A stretch of 64,000 nt of DNA, taken from Ga0077555 sp033764055. GTDB taxonomy: Bacteria; Pseudomonadota; Alphaproteobacteria; Rhizobiales; Hyphomicrobiaceae. Where the stretch lies: contig JANRJI010000088.1 of NCBI GenBank assembly GCA_033764055.1, forward strand, positions 8,275 to 72,274. The letters run 5' to 3'. The position numbers were made by a program, and so were the translations under genes. Positions 43,023 to 51,959 of the stretch are shown piece after piece. The stretch's first letter is position 1; each line of letters starts with the position of its first letter. Below the pieces are notes generated by a model that did not search any database, had not been told where the DNA came from, and saw only the letters and a list, made by a program, of their open reading frames with translations.

Positions 43023-44654
43023 ATGGAGAGCGGCGTGGCGACCATTTGCCAATCATTGGCCTCCCGGTGGAACGGCACAGACCCTAGGGCCTGCCTCGCC
43101 AGATTCGGCAATGAGGACGGCGGCGCGATAGGCGTCTTCTACGCCGTGACATTCATGATGCTGATGCTCATCGTGGCTGTTGCCATCGACTACGGCCGCG
43201 CCGACCTCGAGTATCAGCGCGTGCAGCGAGCGGCCGATGCCGCGGCGCTCGCTGCGTCTCACCGGCTCGGCCTGCCGGACCAGGAGGCCACCGGAGCCGA
43301 GGTCGCGAGGCAGTTCTTCAAGGCGAATACCAGCGGCAATCAAGCCAATGAGGCCATCGAGGCCGTAACCCTCGATTCATCCAAGGGTGAGGTGCGGATC
43401 AAGGCTGGAGGAACCGTCATTTCCAGCCTGCTGAATGCGGTCGGCATTAGGAACCTAGAGGTCCGCACGGCGTCCCGCGTCGTCAAAGGCGACGGCACGG
43501 TGGAGATCGCCCTGGTTCTCGACAATTCGGGCTCCATGGCGGGCCAGCCGATCGCTGACTTGCAGACCGCAGCTCGCAATCTTGCCCAGGTCGTATTCAC
43601 CGGTGGAGCCGAAAGCGGGCGCGTCAAGGTCGGAATCGTCCCCTTCTCCGGCATGGTCAACGTGGGCGCAGGCAATCGCGCCAGCGGCTGGATCGACGAG
43701 GCAGGGCTCTCTCCCCTCAATGGCGCGAATTTTTCCGGCAATACCCCTCGCCTCGACCTCTACGACCAACTGGGCGTCTCGTGGCGTGGCTGCGTCGAGG
43801 CACGCCCGGCGCCCTATGACACGACGGACGCAGCGGTCACCGCCGCCAACCCTCAGTCGCTGTTCGTGCCGAGCTTCGCACCCGACGAGCCCGACAGCGG
43901 GAACACGGGCGGAGCCAGCTACCAGAACAGCTACCTCGTCGACGACGGCGGAGCCTGCACGCCACAGCCCACCACGTGCCTGAAGTACAGCCGCCGGGGC
44001 AACTGCACCAATTGGTACAAGGAGCCGCTCCCGCCGAGCGAGGCCCAGGCACGCCTGTGCAAATATCAGGGCGCCACGATCGCCGCCGGCGAGGACGGCC
44101 CCAACTACATGTGCGACACCCAGCCGATCCTCCCTCTCAGCTCTTCCAAGACCGAGGTCGACTCGACGCTGAACATGCTCGAGGCCAAAGGCAGCACCAA
44201 CATCCCGGAAGGCGTTGCCTGGGGCTGGCGCGTGCTCTCCCCCGAGGCCCCGTTCACCGAAGGCCGGGCCTATGACACGCCGGCGAATGAGAAGATCATG
44301 ATCGTGATGACGGACGGCGCCAACACGTACTCCTCGTACTCGAACCACAACAAGTCCTGGTACGCGGCTCATGGCTACGGCGCGTCCGGCCGTCTCGGCA
44401 CCACCTACAGCAGCTCTGCCTATGTGACGCGAATGAACGAGAAAACGCTCACAGCCTGCGCGAACGCCAAAGCCGCCGGCGTCAAGATCTACACCGTGGC
44501 ATTCCGGCTCGAGTCCGATCCCACGACTCTCTCCCTCCTCCAGAGCTGCGCCAGTGAGGCCAGCATGGCGTACCGTGCCGGCAATGGCGCGTCTCTGATC
44601 GCGGCATTCGAGCGGATCGGCACCGAGATCTCGAAGCTCCGGATCGCCGGGTGA
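43023..44654 (+). CDS. TadG-like pilus assembly protein with von Willebrand A domain
   Basis: A 543-residue protein. After a short cytoplasmic segment, a transmembrane helix (about 37-57) with the TadE/TadG-type start DGGAIGVFYAVTFMMLML anchors it, followed by AADAAALAAS, the standard TadG N-terminal pattern. A von Willebrand factor A domain follows with the MIDAS motif DNSGSM at residues 167-172, and the domain resumes with NEKIMIVMTDGAN. Between the two halves lies an insertion (about 255-365) containing several cysteines, likely disulfide-bonded outside the cell. The start at 43023 is uncertain; GTG at 43035 has a better-placed purine-rich site. Related Tad genes flank it. Confidence 0.88.
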   Translation: MESGVATICQSLASRWNGTDPRACLARFGNEDGGAIGVFYAVTFMMLMLIVAVAIDYGRADLEYQRVQRAADAAALAASHRLGLPDQEATGAEVARQFFKANTSGNQANEAIEAVTLDSSKGEVRIKAGGTVISSLLNAVGIRNLEVRTASRVVKGDGTVEIALVLDNSGSMAGQPIADLQTAARNLAQVVFTGGAESGRVKVGIVPFSGMVNVGAGNRASGWIDEAGLSPLNGANFSGNTPRLDLYDQLGVSWRGCVEARPAPYDTTDAAVTAANPQSLFVPSFAPDEPDSGNTGGASYQNSYLVDDGGACTPQPTTCLKYSRRGNCTNWYKEPLPPSEAQARLCKYQGATIAAGEDGPNYMCDTQPILPLSSSKTEVDSTLNMLEAKGSTNIPEGVAWGWRVLSPEAPFTEGRAYDTPANEKIMIVMTDGANTYSSYSNHNKSWYAAHGYGASGRLGTTYSSSAYVTRMNEKTLTACANAKAAGVKIYTVAFRLESDPTTLSLLQSCASEASMAYRAGNGASLIAAFERIGTEISKLRIAG

Positions 44655-44976
44655 GGCGGCGGCTGCGCCGTGGCCTGATCTGAGCCATCAGGAAGGTCGG
44701 TACGACGGACGAGTTCTCAACCGTTACAGTGCACGACGCCTCACGGCTAGGCAGAGGACGGCAAAACGCCCGGAAATTGCTCGCGCTGAGGCGTGTCGCC
44801 GCTCGCGTCTCTTGATCGGCGATCAGGTGGATAACTTGTTTGCCAGTTGCCGATTGCCAGAGGGGTTGCTCGCGGCATTTCCCTCGGCCGGCGCGAATCG
44901 TGCTCCCACTGCGCACGTCGTGGCATGTGATGGCCGGGCGATTTGAATTCCGCGGAGATGCGGTGTGCGGGGCATC
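44655..44976 (+). other. Intergenic region upstream of cpaC-like gene
   Basis: About 320 bases without a gene. It holds a 5-3-5 palindrome (TGATC-GGC-GATCA) near 44814-44826 and three TTGCC motifs at exact 7-base spacing (44840, 44847, 44854). Either could be part of the regulation of the secretin operon, but the evidence is only the pattern. Confidence 0.4.
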
Positions 44977-46476
44977 ATGAGAGAGTTGTTTCTGTGGCGG
45001 ACGGCGTTGCGTGGCGCGGCGCTGCTTGCGGCGTTGGTGTTGTCGGCTAGCCAGGTACCGCCGGCCGAGGCAGGATCAGGCTCTCGCCAAGGGTACGAGC
45101 CGGGCTCCTCCTGGGGCCGGCACCGCTCGTTCATGACGATTCCTCCGGGCGCCGACCTGCCGATAACGCGCAAGCTCTCGATCGGCATCGACAAGTCGAT
45201 GCTCATCGAGCTGCCGACGGATGTCACTGACGTGCTCGTATCCAACCCGGAGGTGGTCGACGCGGTGGTGCAGACGCCTCGGCGCCTCTACCTCCTCGCG
45301 AAGGATGTCGGTGAGGCCAATGCATTCTTCATGGGCCCTGGCGGTCAGAAGGTGCTGCTGCTCGAGCTGACGGTGATCCGCGATTTGGCGGCCCTGGAGG
45401 ACATGTTGGCGAAGCTCATTCCCGGCTCGAAGATCACGGTTACGACCGTCGCCAACAACGTCGCCTTGACGGGCAGCGTCCTCAGCCCCGCCGACGCCAG
45501 TCGCGCCTCCGAGCTTGCGGGTCGCTTCGTCAAGAACAAGGACGGCGTCGCGAATATGCTGTCGGTCGCCACCAAGGAGCAGGTCCTCCTCAAGATCAAG
45601 GTGGCCGAGGTCCAGCGAGAGGGTCTGAAGCGCATAGGCGTGGACCTGCCCAAAGCGTTGCTCAACAGCGGCGATTTCACGTTCCACAAGGTCATCACCA
45701 ACGCCTTTCCAGTGACCAGCCCCGCTGTCCCACTTGGGGTTGCCGGCTCAACGCTGGCATCGACCTGGAAGCGCGGCAACCAGGAGGTTCAACTGCTGAT
45801 GGAGGCGCTCGAGCGCACGGGTCTGGTCCGTACGCTGGCCGAGCCGAGCCTGACCGCGCTGTCCGGCGAGACGGCAAAGTTCCTTGCAGGTGGCGAATTC
45901 CCGATTCCGATCGCCTCGACGGACAAGCAGGTCACGATCACCTTCAAGCAGTTCGGTGTCTCGACCTCGTTCAAGCCAGTGGTCCTCGATCAGGGGCGCA
46001 TCAGCCTCAACATCCAGGCGGAGGTGAGCGAGCTGTCGACCGAAGGCGCCGTCACCGTCACTGATCAGATTACGGTTCCTGCGCTGAAGGTGAGACGGGC
46101 CGAGACGACCCTCGAGATGCCATCCGGAGGAACCCTCGCCATGGCGGGCCTTCTCTCCGACGAAACCCGCCAGAACGTCGACGGTGTGCCGGGCCTCAAG
46201 AGCGTTCCAATCCTCGGCGCTCTCTTCCGCTCCAACGACTTTCGCCGCCGGGAGACCGAGCTCGTCATCCTGGTGACGCCCTATCTCGCCACGCACATGC
46301 AGCCCGATCAGGGTGCCTCGCCCGAGCAGTACCTGATGCCGGCGAGCGATCTGCGCAGCCTGTTCTTTGGCCATCTCAACCGCATCTACGGCAGGCCCGG
46401 GGCCAAGCCCAAAGGCCGCTACGAAGGCCAGCCAGGGTTCATCATCGAGTACCCGGACCCGGGGGTGAAGGGATGA
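44977..46476 (+). CDS. cpaC: CpaC/RcpA family secretin of Tad (Flp) pilus
   Basis: A 499-residue outer-membrane secretin. A signal peptide (to about residue 33) is followed by an N-terminal pilus-assembly domain (residues 60-130, with VLVSNPEVVDAVVQTPRRLYLLAK), a BON-like domain, and the C-terminal secretin domain with VRTLAEPSLTALSGETAKFLAGGEFPIP and the VPGLKSVPILGALFRS signature. The C-terminal tail follows ETELVILVTPYL. ATG at 44977 gives a clean signal peptide; a GTG 12 bases earlier is possible. The cpaD gene starts immediately after. This subunit forms the outer-membrane pore for Flp pili. Confidence 0.92.
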   Translation: MRELFLWRTALRGAALLAALVLSASQVPPAEAGSGSRQGYEPGSSWGRHRSFMTIPPGADLPITRKLSIGIDKSMLIELPTDVTDVLVSNPEVVDAVVQTPRRLYLLAKDVGEANAFFMGPGGQKVLLLELTVIRDLAALEDMLAKLIPGSKITVTTVANNVALTGSVLSPADASRASELAGRFVKNKDGVANMLSVATKEQVLLKIKVAEVQREGLKRIGVDLPKALLNSGDFTFHKVITNAFPVTSPAVPLGVAGSTLASTWKRGNQEVQLLMEALERTGLVRTLAEPSLTALSGETAKFLAGGEFPIPIASTDKQVTITFKQFGVSTSFKPVVLDQGRISLNIQAEVSELSTEGAVTVTDQITVPALKVRRAETTLEMPSGGTLAMAGLLSDETRQNVDGVPGLKSVPILGALFRSNDFRRRETELVILVTPYLATHMQPDQGASPEQYLMPASDLRSLFFGHLNRIYGRPGAKPKGRYEGQPGFIIEYPDPGVKG

Positions 46477-46523
46477 GCATGCACGGGTTTCAGCGCGTCG
46501 CGCCGGTCCAGGAGAGCTGTTCC

Positions 46524-47219
46524 ATGACCAAGACGCCTATCTCGCTGCGGACAGGGGCGCTGCTGTCCATTGTCCTCGCCACTGTTCCATTGTTGGTCTC
46601 CTGCAGCGAGCTGCAGCACCTGTCGAGCGAGGACGCCCTGGTCGAGACCACCCCTGCCATCGGGCATCCGATCGCTTTCGTCGACCGCAACGAGGTGCTC
46701 GACGTCGAGCTGCCACCGCATCACAATCGGCTGAGCCGAGGCCAATGGGCGGATGTCTATCGGTTCGGCCTCCGCTTTCGCAACGAGAGCACGGGCCCGA
46801 TCACCATCGCCCAGTCGGGTCGCCACCCGGCCATTGCGGACATCCGCGAGGCGTTGCACGCCGCTGGCGTTGAGCCGGGGCGCATCAGAGGCCACGGCAG
46901 GACCACGCGTCACGTCGTGACGCTGTCATACGACCGCCCGTTGACGGTGGCGCCGCAGTGCGGCCACTGGTATCGCGACGTCGGACGCGAGCGCGAGCGC
47001 ACGCCACATCCGGACTTCGGATGCTCGACCCAGCGCAATCTGGCCGGCATGGTGGCCAACCCCCGCGACCTCATGGGAGCCCAGCCGGAGACTCCGGCAT
47101 CGAGCGAGCGGCGCAACCGCGTATGGTCGAAGTACGTATCGGGCGACGGTGCGCCTGCACCGACTTCGTCGTCCGGTGACACCGCCACCGACTCGAAGCC
47201 GAAAGCTGCCAAGAAGTAG
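46524..47219 (+). CDS. cpaD: CpaD family pilus assembly lipoprotein
   Basis: A 231-residue CpaD protein. The lipobox VPLLVSC places the lipidated cysteine at residue 27. The diagnostic segment FGCSTQRNLAGMVANPRDLMG is near residue 173, and the first part (SRGQWADVYRFGLRF, then THVVTLSY-like strands) resembles OmpA/peptidoglycan-binding folds. An ATG at 46473 overlapping the cpaC stop is also in frame and would give 248 residues, but the start at 46524 has GGAGAG and a lipoprotein-length signal peptide. CpaD stabilises the CpaC secretin. The tail is Ser/Thr/Lys-rich. Confidence 0.88.
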   Translation: MTKTPISLRTGALLSIVLATVPLLVSCSELQHLSSEDALVETTPAIGHPIAFVDRNEVLDVELPPHHNRLSRGQWADVYRFGLRFRNESTGPITIAQSGRHPAIADIREALHAAGVEPGRIRGHGRTTRHVVTLSYDRPLTVAPQCGHWYRDVGRERERTPHPDFGCSTQRNLAGMVANPRDLMGAQPETPASSERRNRVWSKYVSGDGAPAPTSSSGDTATDSKPKAAKK

Positions 47220-47220
47220 A

Positions 47221-47252
47221 GGGGGCATGAGGCAATTGAGCCGGATGCCCCC
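47221..47252. terminator. Hairpin between convergent cpaD and guaB
   Basis: Arms GGGGGCAT and ATGCCCCC form a perfect 8-bp stem; the 16-base loop has an inner GGC/GCC pairing. It sits between two convergent genes and starts right after the cpaD stop codon, so it could end both transcripts. On the minus strand it is followed by a T-rich run (TCTACTTCTT), which fits a guaB terminator. Confidence 0.55.
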
Positions 47253-47279
47253 AAACGCACCGGGAGGTGGCGTCTATCC

Positions 47280-48779
47280 TCAGACGTTGCCAGGATAGTT
47301 CGGTGCCTCTCGCGTGATGCGCACGCCGTGGGCATGGCTTTCACGTACGGCAGCCGGCGAGATTCGCACGAACCTCGCCTTCGCTTGCAGGTCAGACAGA
47401 TCGCGGGCGCCGACGTAGCCCATGCCCGCTCTCAAGCCGCCCACGAGCTGATGGAGCACGTGACCGACCGGCCCCTTGTACGGCACTTGCCCCTCGATGC
47501 CTTCCGGCACGAGCTTGAGCTGATCCTTGACCTCCTGCTGGAAGTAGCGATCCGCCGATCCGCGCGCCATGGCGCCGACCGACCCCATGCCGCGGTAGGC
47601 CTTGTAGGTCCGCCCCTGGAAAAGGTACGTCTCTCCCGGGCTCTCATCGGTGCCGGCGAGCAATGAGCCCACCATCACGCAGCTGGCCCCGGCCGCAATT
47701 GCCTTGGCGATATCGCCCGAGTATCGAATGCCGCCGTCCGCAATGACCGGCACGTCCCTCTTCGCCGCCGCCTCGACCGACGCCATGATTGCCGTCAGCT
47801 GCGGCACGCCGACACCTGCCACGATCCGCGTGGTGCAGATCGAGCCGGGTCCGATCCCGACCTTCACGGCATCGGCACCGGCGTCGATCAGGGCCTCGGT
47901 CGCCTCTGCGGTCGCCACGTTGCCGGCCGCTACCTGCACCCGGTTGGAGAGGCGCTTGATGCGGCTCACCGCCTCCAGCACCCGCACCGAATGGCCGTGC
48001 GCGGTATCCACCACGATCAGGTCGCAACCGGCGTCGATCAACCTCTCGGTCCGCTCGAACCCGTCGTTGCCGACGGTCGTGGCGGCAGCCACACGCAACC
48101 GCCCCTGATCGTCCTTGCAGGCATTGGGGTGATTTTGCGCCTTCTCGATATCCTTGACCGTGATAAGCCCCACGCAATGATAGTTGTCGTCGACCACGAG
48201 CAGCTTCTCGATGCGGTTCTGGTGCAGCAGGCGCTTGGCCTCATCTCGATCGACGCCAGCCCGTACCGTGATCAGTCGGTCCTTCGTCATCAGCTCGGAT
48301 ACGGGCTGCGACGGGTTGGTGGCGAAGCGGACGTCGCGATTCGTCAGGATTCCAACCAGCTTGCCGTCGCGGCGCCCGTTGCGTGCGGGCTCGACGACGG
48401 GGATGCCCGAGATCTTGTGCCGGCGCATGATGTCGAGCGCCTCGGCGAGCGTAGCCGTCGGATGCACGGTTACGGGATTGACGACCATGCCGGACTCGAA
48501 CTTCTTCACCTTGGCGACCTGCTCGGCCTGCTCTGCCGGCTCGAGGTTGCGGTGAATGACACCGATGCCGCCGGCCTGGGCCACGGCGATCGCCAGCCTG
48601 CCTTCGGTGACGGTATCCATTGCCGACGACAGGATCGGGATGTTGACCGAGATCTCCTTTGTGACACGCGAGGCCACATTCGTTTCGGTCGGAAGAACCT
48701 CCGAGCCGCCAGGAATGAGTAGAACGTCGTCGAAGGTCAGTCCGATCTCGGGCTCGATGAGGGACGAGCGTGGGCGCAT
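47280..48779 (-). CDS. guaB: Inosine-5'-monophosphate dehydrogenase
   Basis: A 499-residue IMPDH, which oxidises IMP to XMP with NAD, the committed step of GMP synthesis. The TIM barrel is interrupted by a tandem CBS (Bateman) domain at about residues 95-215. The catalytic cysteine is Cys315 in GIGPGSICTTR, and the flap region ARGSADRYFQQEV carries the usual Arg-Tyr dyad. Length is normal. Upstream, on the same strand, lies a DMT transporter gene ending 190 bases away, so guaB probably has its own promoter. Confidence 0.97.
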   Translation of the reverse strand: MRPRSSLIEPEIGLTFDDVLLIPGGSEVLPTETNVASRVTKEISVNIPILSSAMDTVTEGRLAIAVAQAGGIGVIHRNLEPAEQAEQVAKVKKFESGMVVNPVTVHPTATLAEALDIMRRHKISGIPVVEPARNGRRDGKLVGILTNRDVRFATNPSQPVSELMTKDRLITVRAGVDRDEAKRLLHQNRIEKLLVVDDNYHCVGLITVKDIEKAQNHPNACKDDQGRLRVAAATTVGNDGFERTERLIDAGCDLIVVDTAHGHSVRVLEAVSRIKRLSNRVQVAAGNVATAEATEALIDAGADAVKVGIGPGSICTTRIVAGVGVPQLTAIMASVEAAAKRDVPVIADGGIRYSGDIAKAIAAGASCVMVGSLLAGTDESPGETYLFQGRTYKAYRGMGSVGAMARGSADRYFQQEVKDQLKLVPEGIEGQVPYKGPVGHVLHQLVGGLRAGMGYVGARDLSDLQAKARFVRISPAAVRESHAHGVRITREAPNYPGNV

Positions 48780-48969
48780 GCCGTATCTCCTTCAGGCCGT
48801 CCGGGGCGCACAGATAGCAAGTTGCGCCCGCATGCCCCAGAAGAGGCATGCAGGGTGATCCAGGTCACGCGGAATGCTGGTGATCGCCATCGCCCCAACT
48901 ACCAGAACGCTGTGACGGGGGGAAGACGGCCCTGGCGGATCCGGCCATGCGCCATGTGCAAAGCTGGTC

Positions 48970-49869
48970 TCATGAGCCGTTGGGCGTCTTTGGCGCCGGC
49001 GGCACCATGATGATGCTCCTCAGTCCCTGGTCGAGCGCCACCGAGCCGAGAATCACCAGGAACCCGAGCCAGTCGAGCGGCGAAAGGCGCTCACCGAGCC
49101 ACAGACTCGAGGCCGCGACAGCACAGATCGGCACGAGCAGCGTCCCGAGCGCCGCGGTCGACGCCGGCACCCGCACCATGAGCGCGAACCAGAGCGCATA
49201 GGCGACCGCTTGCGGGAAGATGATGTTGTAGATGAAGGCCCCGAGGATGAGCGGACGGTCGAGCTCCAGCCTCGGCACCTCCAGGAGCAGCATGCCGATC
49301 GTCGTGGCCACGGCGCCGACGGTGAATTGCCAGGTGGTCAGGCCCAGTGGATCGCCGGCCGGCTTGGCGCGCTTCAGATAGACCGTCCCGGCCGCCCATG
49401 CAATCGCGGCCGACAGCACATAGGCGAGGCCGTCGGGCACTTGCCCCTGGGCGATCGTCGCCCAGAACGGCTCCGACAGCAGCGATATGCCGACCACCCC
49501 GAGACCGAGTGCCACCCATCGCAGGGCGTCGATCCGCTCGCCCAGCGCCACCCGCGCGAACAGGACCGACCAGAGGGGCATCGTATAGTTGAGGATGGCG
49601 GCCCTCGACGCCGTCATGGTCATCTGGGCGAAAACGGATAGGATGTTGAAGGCCGCGACATTGAGCAGGCCGGCGATGACGACCTTGCCCCAGTCCCTGC
49701 GCGGCACGCAGAGCGATTGCCGTGCAGCGAAGGTGGCCGCCCCGAGCAGGATCGCGCCGCCCGTCAGTCCAGCTGCCCGCAAGGTCCAGGGCGAGGCGCC
49801 CGTCAGCAGCACTTTGATGACCGGCCAGTTCAGTCCCCAGAACAGCGCGGCAGCCCAGATGCGCCACAT
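48970..49869 (-). CDS. EamA/DMT family transporter
   Basis: A 299-residue inner-membrane protein with ten predicted transmembrane segments in two EamA halves, the drug/metabolite transporter fold. Sequence such as ALFWGLNWPVIKVLL at the start and PLSPLDWLGFLVILGSVAL at the end of the second half are typical. Substrates range widely in this family, and none can be given. Start ATG at 49869 is six bases after the rlmE stop, so it belongs to the ppx-rlmE operon. Confidence 0.88.
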   Translation of the reverse strand: MWRIWAAALFWGLNWPVIKVLLTGASPWTLRAAGLTGGAILLGAATFAARQSLCVPRRDWGKVVIAGLLNVAAFNILSVFAQMTMTASRAAILNYTMPLWSVLFARVALGERIDALRWVALGLGVVGISLLSEPFWATIAQGQVPDGLAYVLSAAIAWAAGTVYLKRAKPAGDPLGLTTWQFTVGAVATTIGMLLLEVPRLELDRPLILGAFIYNIIFPQAVAYALWFALMVRVPASTAALGTLLVPICAVAASSLWLGERLSPLDWLGFLVILGSVALDQGLRSIIMVPPAPKTPNGS

Positions 49870-49875
49870 CGGCGC

Positions 49876-50631
49876 TCAACCCCTGAAGCCGGTGGCGAGC
49901 ACATAGAGCTCGGCCGAGTCGGCGCGGCTCGCGGGCGGCTTGACGTGGCGCACGCTCGCAAAGGTCCGTTTCAGCTCGACCAGCAGATCGCGCTCCGAGC
50001 CGCCCTGGAACACCTTGCAGAGGAACGCGCCACCCGGTGTGAGCACCTCGAGCGCGAAGGCCAGTGCCGCCTCGGCGAGCCCCATGATGCGCAGATGGTC
50101 CGTCGACTTGTGGCCCGTGGTCGGCGCCGCCATGTCTGACAGGACGATATCGGCGCGACCGTCGCGCAAAAGCGCCGTCAGCCGGGCGGGCGCAGCTTCA
50201 TCCATGAAGTCGAGCCGAACGATCTCGACGCCCGGAATTGGATCGAAGGCAAGATAGTCGATGGCAACGACTTGCCCTTCCCCTTCGAGCGAGCGCACTC
50301 GGCGGGCCGCGACCTGCGACCAACCCCCAGGGGCGGCGCCTAGGTCGACCACACGCCGGCCCGGCTTGAGGAAATGATGCTTGTCGTCGATCTCGATCAG
50401 CTTGAAGGCCGCCCGAGACCGCCAGCCTTCGCGTTTGGCCGCTAGCACGTACGGGTCGTTGAGCTGCCGTTCGAGCCACCGCTGGGACGAAGTCGTCCGC
50501 CCGGTCGCGGTCTTGAGCCGTTGGCCCATCTGGCGGACGGCGCCAAATCCTCGAGCCCCGCCCCCACGCTCCGACGAGCCGCCTCGTCCGCCGCCCTTGC
50601 GAGCGCCTCCCTTACCGCCGTCCGTCGTCAT
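49876..50631 (-). CDS. rlmE: 23S rRNA (uridine(2552)-2'-O)-methyltransferase
   Basis: A 251-residue RlmE/FtsJ (RrmJ) methyltransferase that 2'-O-methylates U2552 of 23S rRNA in the A-loop. The S-adenosylmethionine motif is VVDLGAAPGGWSQVA and the catalytic aspartate-containing strand is DIVLSDMAAPTTGHK. The first Lys of the K-D-K-E tetrad is in SRAAFKLIEID, and the second is LCKVFQGG. It has a Gly/Arg-rich basic N-terminal extension (residues 1-40) that may contact RNA. The start overlaps the ppx stop codon by four bases (ATGA), indicating coupled translation, an arrangement that I recall from other Hyphomicrobiales. Confidence 0.94.
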   Translation of the reverse strand: MTTDGGKGGARKGGGRGGSSERGGGARGFGAVRQMGQRLKTATGRTTSSQRWLERQLNDPYVLAAKREGWRSRAAFKLIEIDDKHHFLKPGRRVVDLGAAPGGWSQVAARRVRSLEGEGQVVAIDYLAFDPIPGVEIVRLDFMDEAAPARLTALLRDGRADIVLSDMAAPTTGHKSTDHLRIMGLAEAALAFALEVLTPGGAFLCKVFQGGSERDLLVELKRTFASVRHVKPPASRADSAELYVLATGFRG

Positions 50632-51785
50632 GGCGGGCCGCCCTCGCCGAGCTCGGTGCGCCGCCGGCCGTGCCGCATATAGCCGTCCTCGGCCATCAGC
50701 GAGGCGAGAATGCCCTCGCGCAGGCCGCGATCGGCGACGCGAAGCTTATCGCACGGCCAGATGCGCAACATCGCCTCCAGGATCGCACAACCGGCCAGCA
50801 CCAGGTCGGCGCGATCCCGGCCGATACACGGCTCGGCGACCCGCTGGTCGTAGGTCATTGACAACAGCCCTTCCGTCACGGCGCGGGCGTCGCTGGTCGC
50901 CATCCAGCATCCATCGACGCGTGACCGGTCATATCGCTTGAGCCCGAGATGAATGCCCGCGACCGTCGTGACGGTGCCCGACGTGCCGAGCAGATGCACC
51001 GGCCGGCGGGCCATGCGCTCACGGAACCGGAAGCGGGCCTCGAACGGCTCGAGCAGCGTCATGACGTGGGCGACCATCGCATCGAATTCCTCGCGGGCCA
51101 CGTGCCGCCCGCCGAACTTCTCAGCCAGCGTCACGACACCGACCGGCAGCGAGGTCCACGCGGTGATGCAGCTCTGTGCTTCCAGGCGATCGGCCAGAGT
51201 GCGGCGCCAGGAGCCGTGCCGGCGGCCGAGATCCAGCCAGATCAGCTCCGACGACCCGCCACCGATATCGAAGACCAGCGCTAGGTCGGTGCGGCCGTCG
51301 AGCAGTGCAGCACAGCCGGCGACCGCCAGCCGCGCCTCGGACTCCGGCGTCAGCAGCTCGATATCGAGCCCGATCTCGTCTCGTACCCGGTCGAGGAACT
51401 CGATTCCATTCTCGGCGATACGACAAGCTTCCGTGGCGACCAGCCGCGCGCGGCTCACCTGCGCCCGCGCCAGCTTCGACGAGCACACTCTGAGCGCCTC
51501 GATGGTGCGCAGCATGGCGGCGTCCGACAATCGGCCGGAGCTGCTGACCCCCTCTCCGAGCCGGATGATTCGCGAGAAGGCGTCGACGACCAGGAATCCA
51601 CGCCGCGACGGACGGGCTACGAGCAGCCGGCAGTTGTTGGTGCCGAGATCGAGTGCCCCATAGGAAGGCAGCGGGCTGCGGAGCCCGTGACTGTCGTCAT
51701 TGTCGCCTGACACGGCGCCATTGCGGCTGCCGTTCGGGGGCTCGGGGCCGGGCTTGCCCAAGGCATGGTCTCCAGAGCCTGGCAT
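50628..51785 (-). CDS. Exopolyphosphatase / guanosine pentaphosphatase family protein
   Basis: A 385-residue Ppx/GppA protein of the actin-like ATPase superfamily that hydrolyses inorganic polyphosphate or pppGpp. The phosphate 1 loop is YGALDLGTNNCRLLVA and the phosphate 2 region is FDIGGGSSELIW. Only the two-domain core is present, so it is shorter than E. coli Ppx or GppA (about 500 residues), as in other alphaproteobacteria. ATG at 51785 is a plausible start, but its Shine-Dalgarno is weak; the ORF is open further upstream and GTG codons nearer the core are alternatives. It overlaps rlmE by four bases and is divergent from the M15 peptidase. Confidence 0.9.
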   Translation of the reverse strand: MPGSGDHALGKPGPEPPNGSRNGAVSGDNDDSHGLRSPLPSYGALDLGTNNCRLLVARPSRRGFLVVDAFSRIIRLGEGVSSSGRLSDAAMLRTIEALRVCSSKLARAQVSRARLVATEACRIAENGIEFLDRVRDEIGLDIELLTPESEARLAVAGCAALLDGRTDLALVFDIGGGSSELIWLDLGRRHGSWRRTLADRLEAQSCITAWTSLPVGVVTLAEKFGGRHVAREEFDAMVAHVMTLLEPFEARFRFRERMARRPVHLLGTSGTVTTVAGIHLGLKRYDRSRVDGCWMATSDARAVTEGLLSMTYDQRVAEPCIGRDRADLVLAGCAILEAMLRIWPCDKLRVADRGLREGILASLMAEDGYMRHGRRRTELGEGGPP

Positions 51786-51959
51786 TTGGCGGACGGCGAC
51801 GGGACCGGACGCGGCGCAGCAGGCCGTTGGCTGGATGGGTCTTGGTGTGCACTCTAGGGAACGGAAGGGCCAGCGTAAAGCACGCCTCGTTCGCCCGGGT
51901 GACTGTCCGGGGAGAGGGTGAACGCTGGTCCAAGGGGAGCGGCGCGCCGAGTGAGCCAG

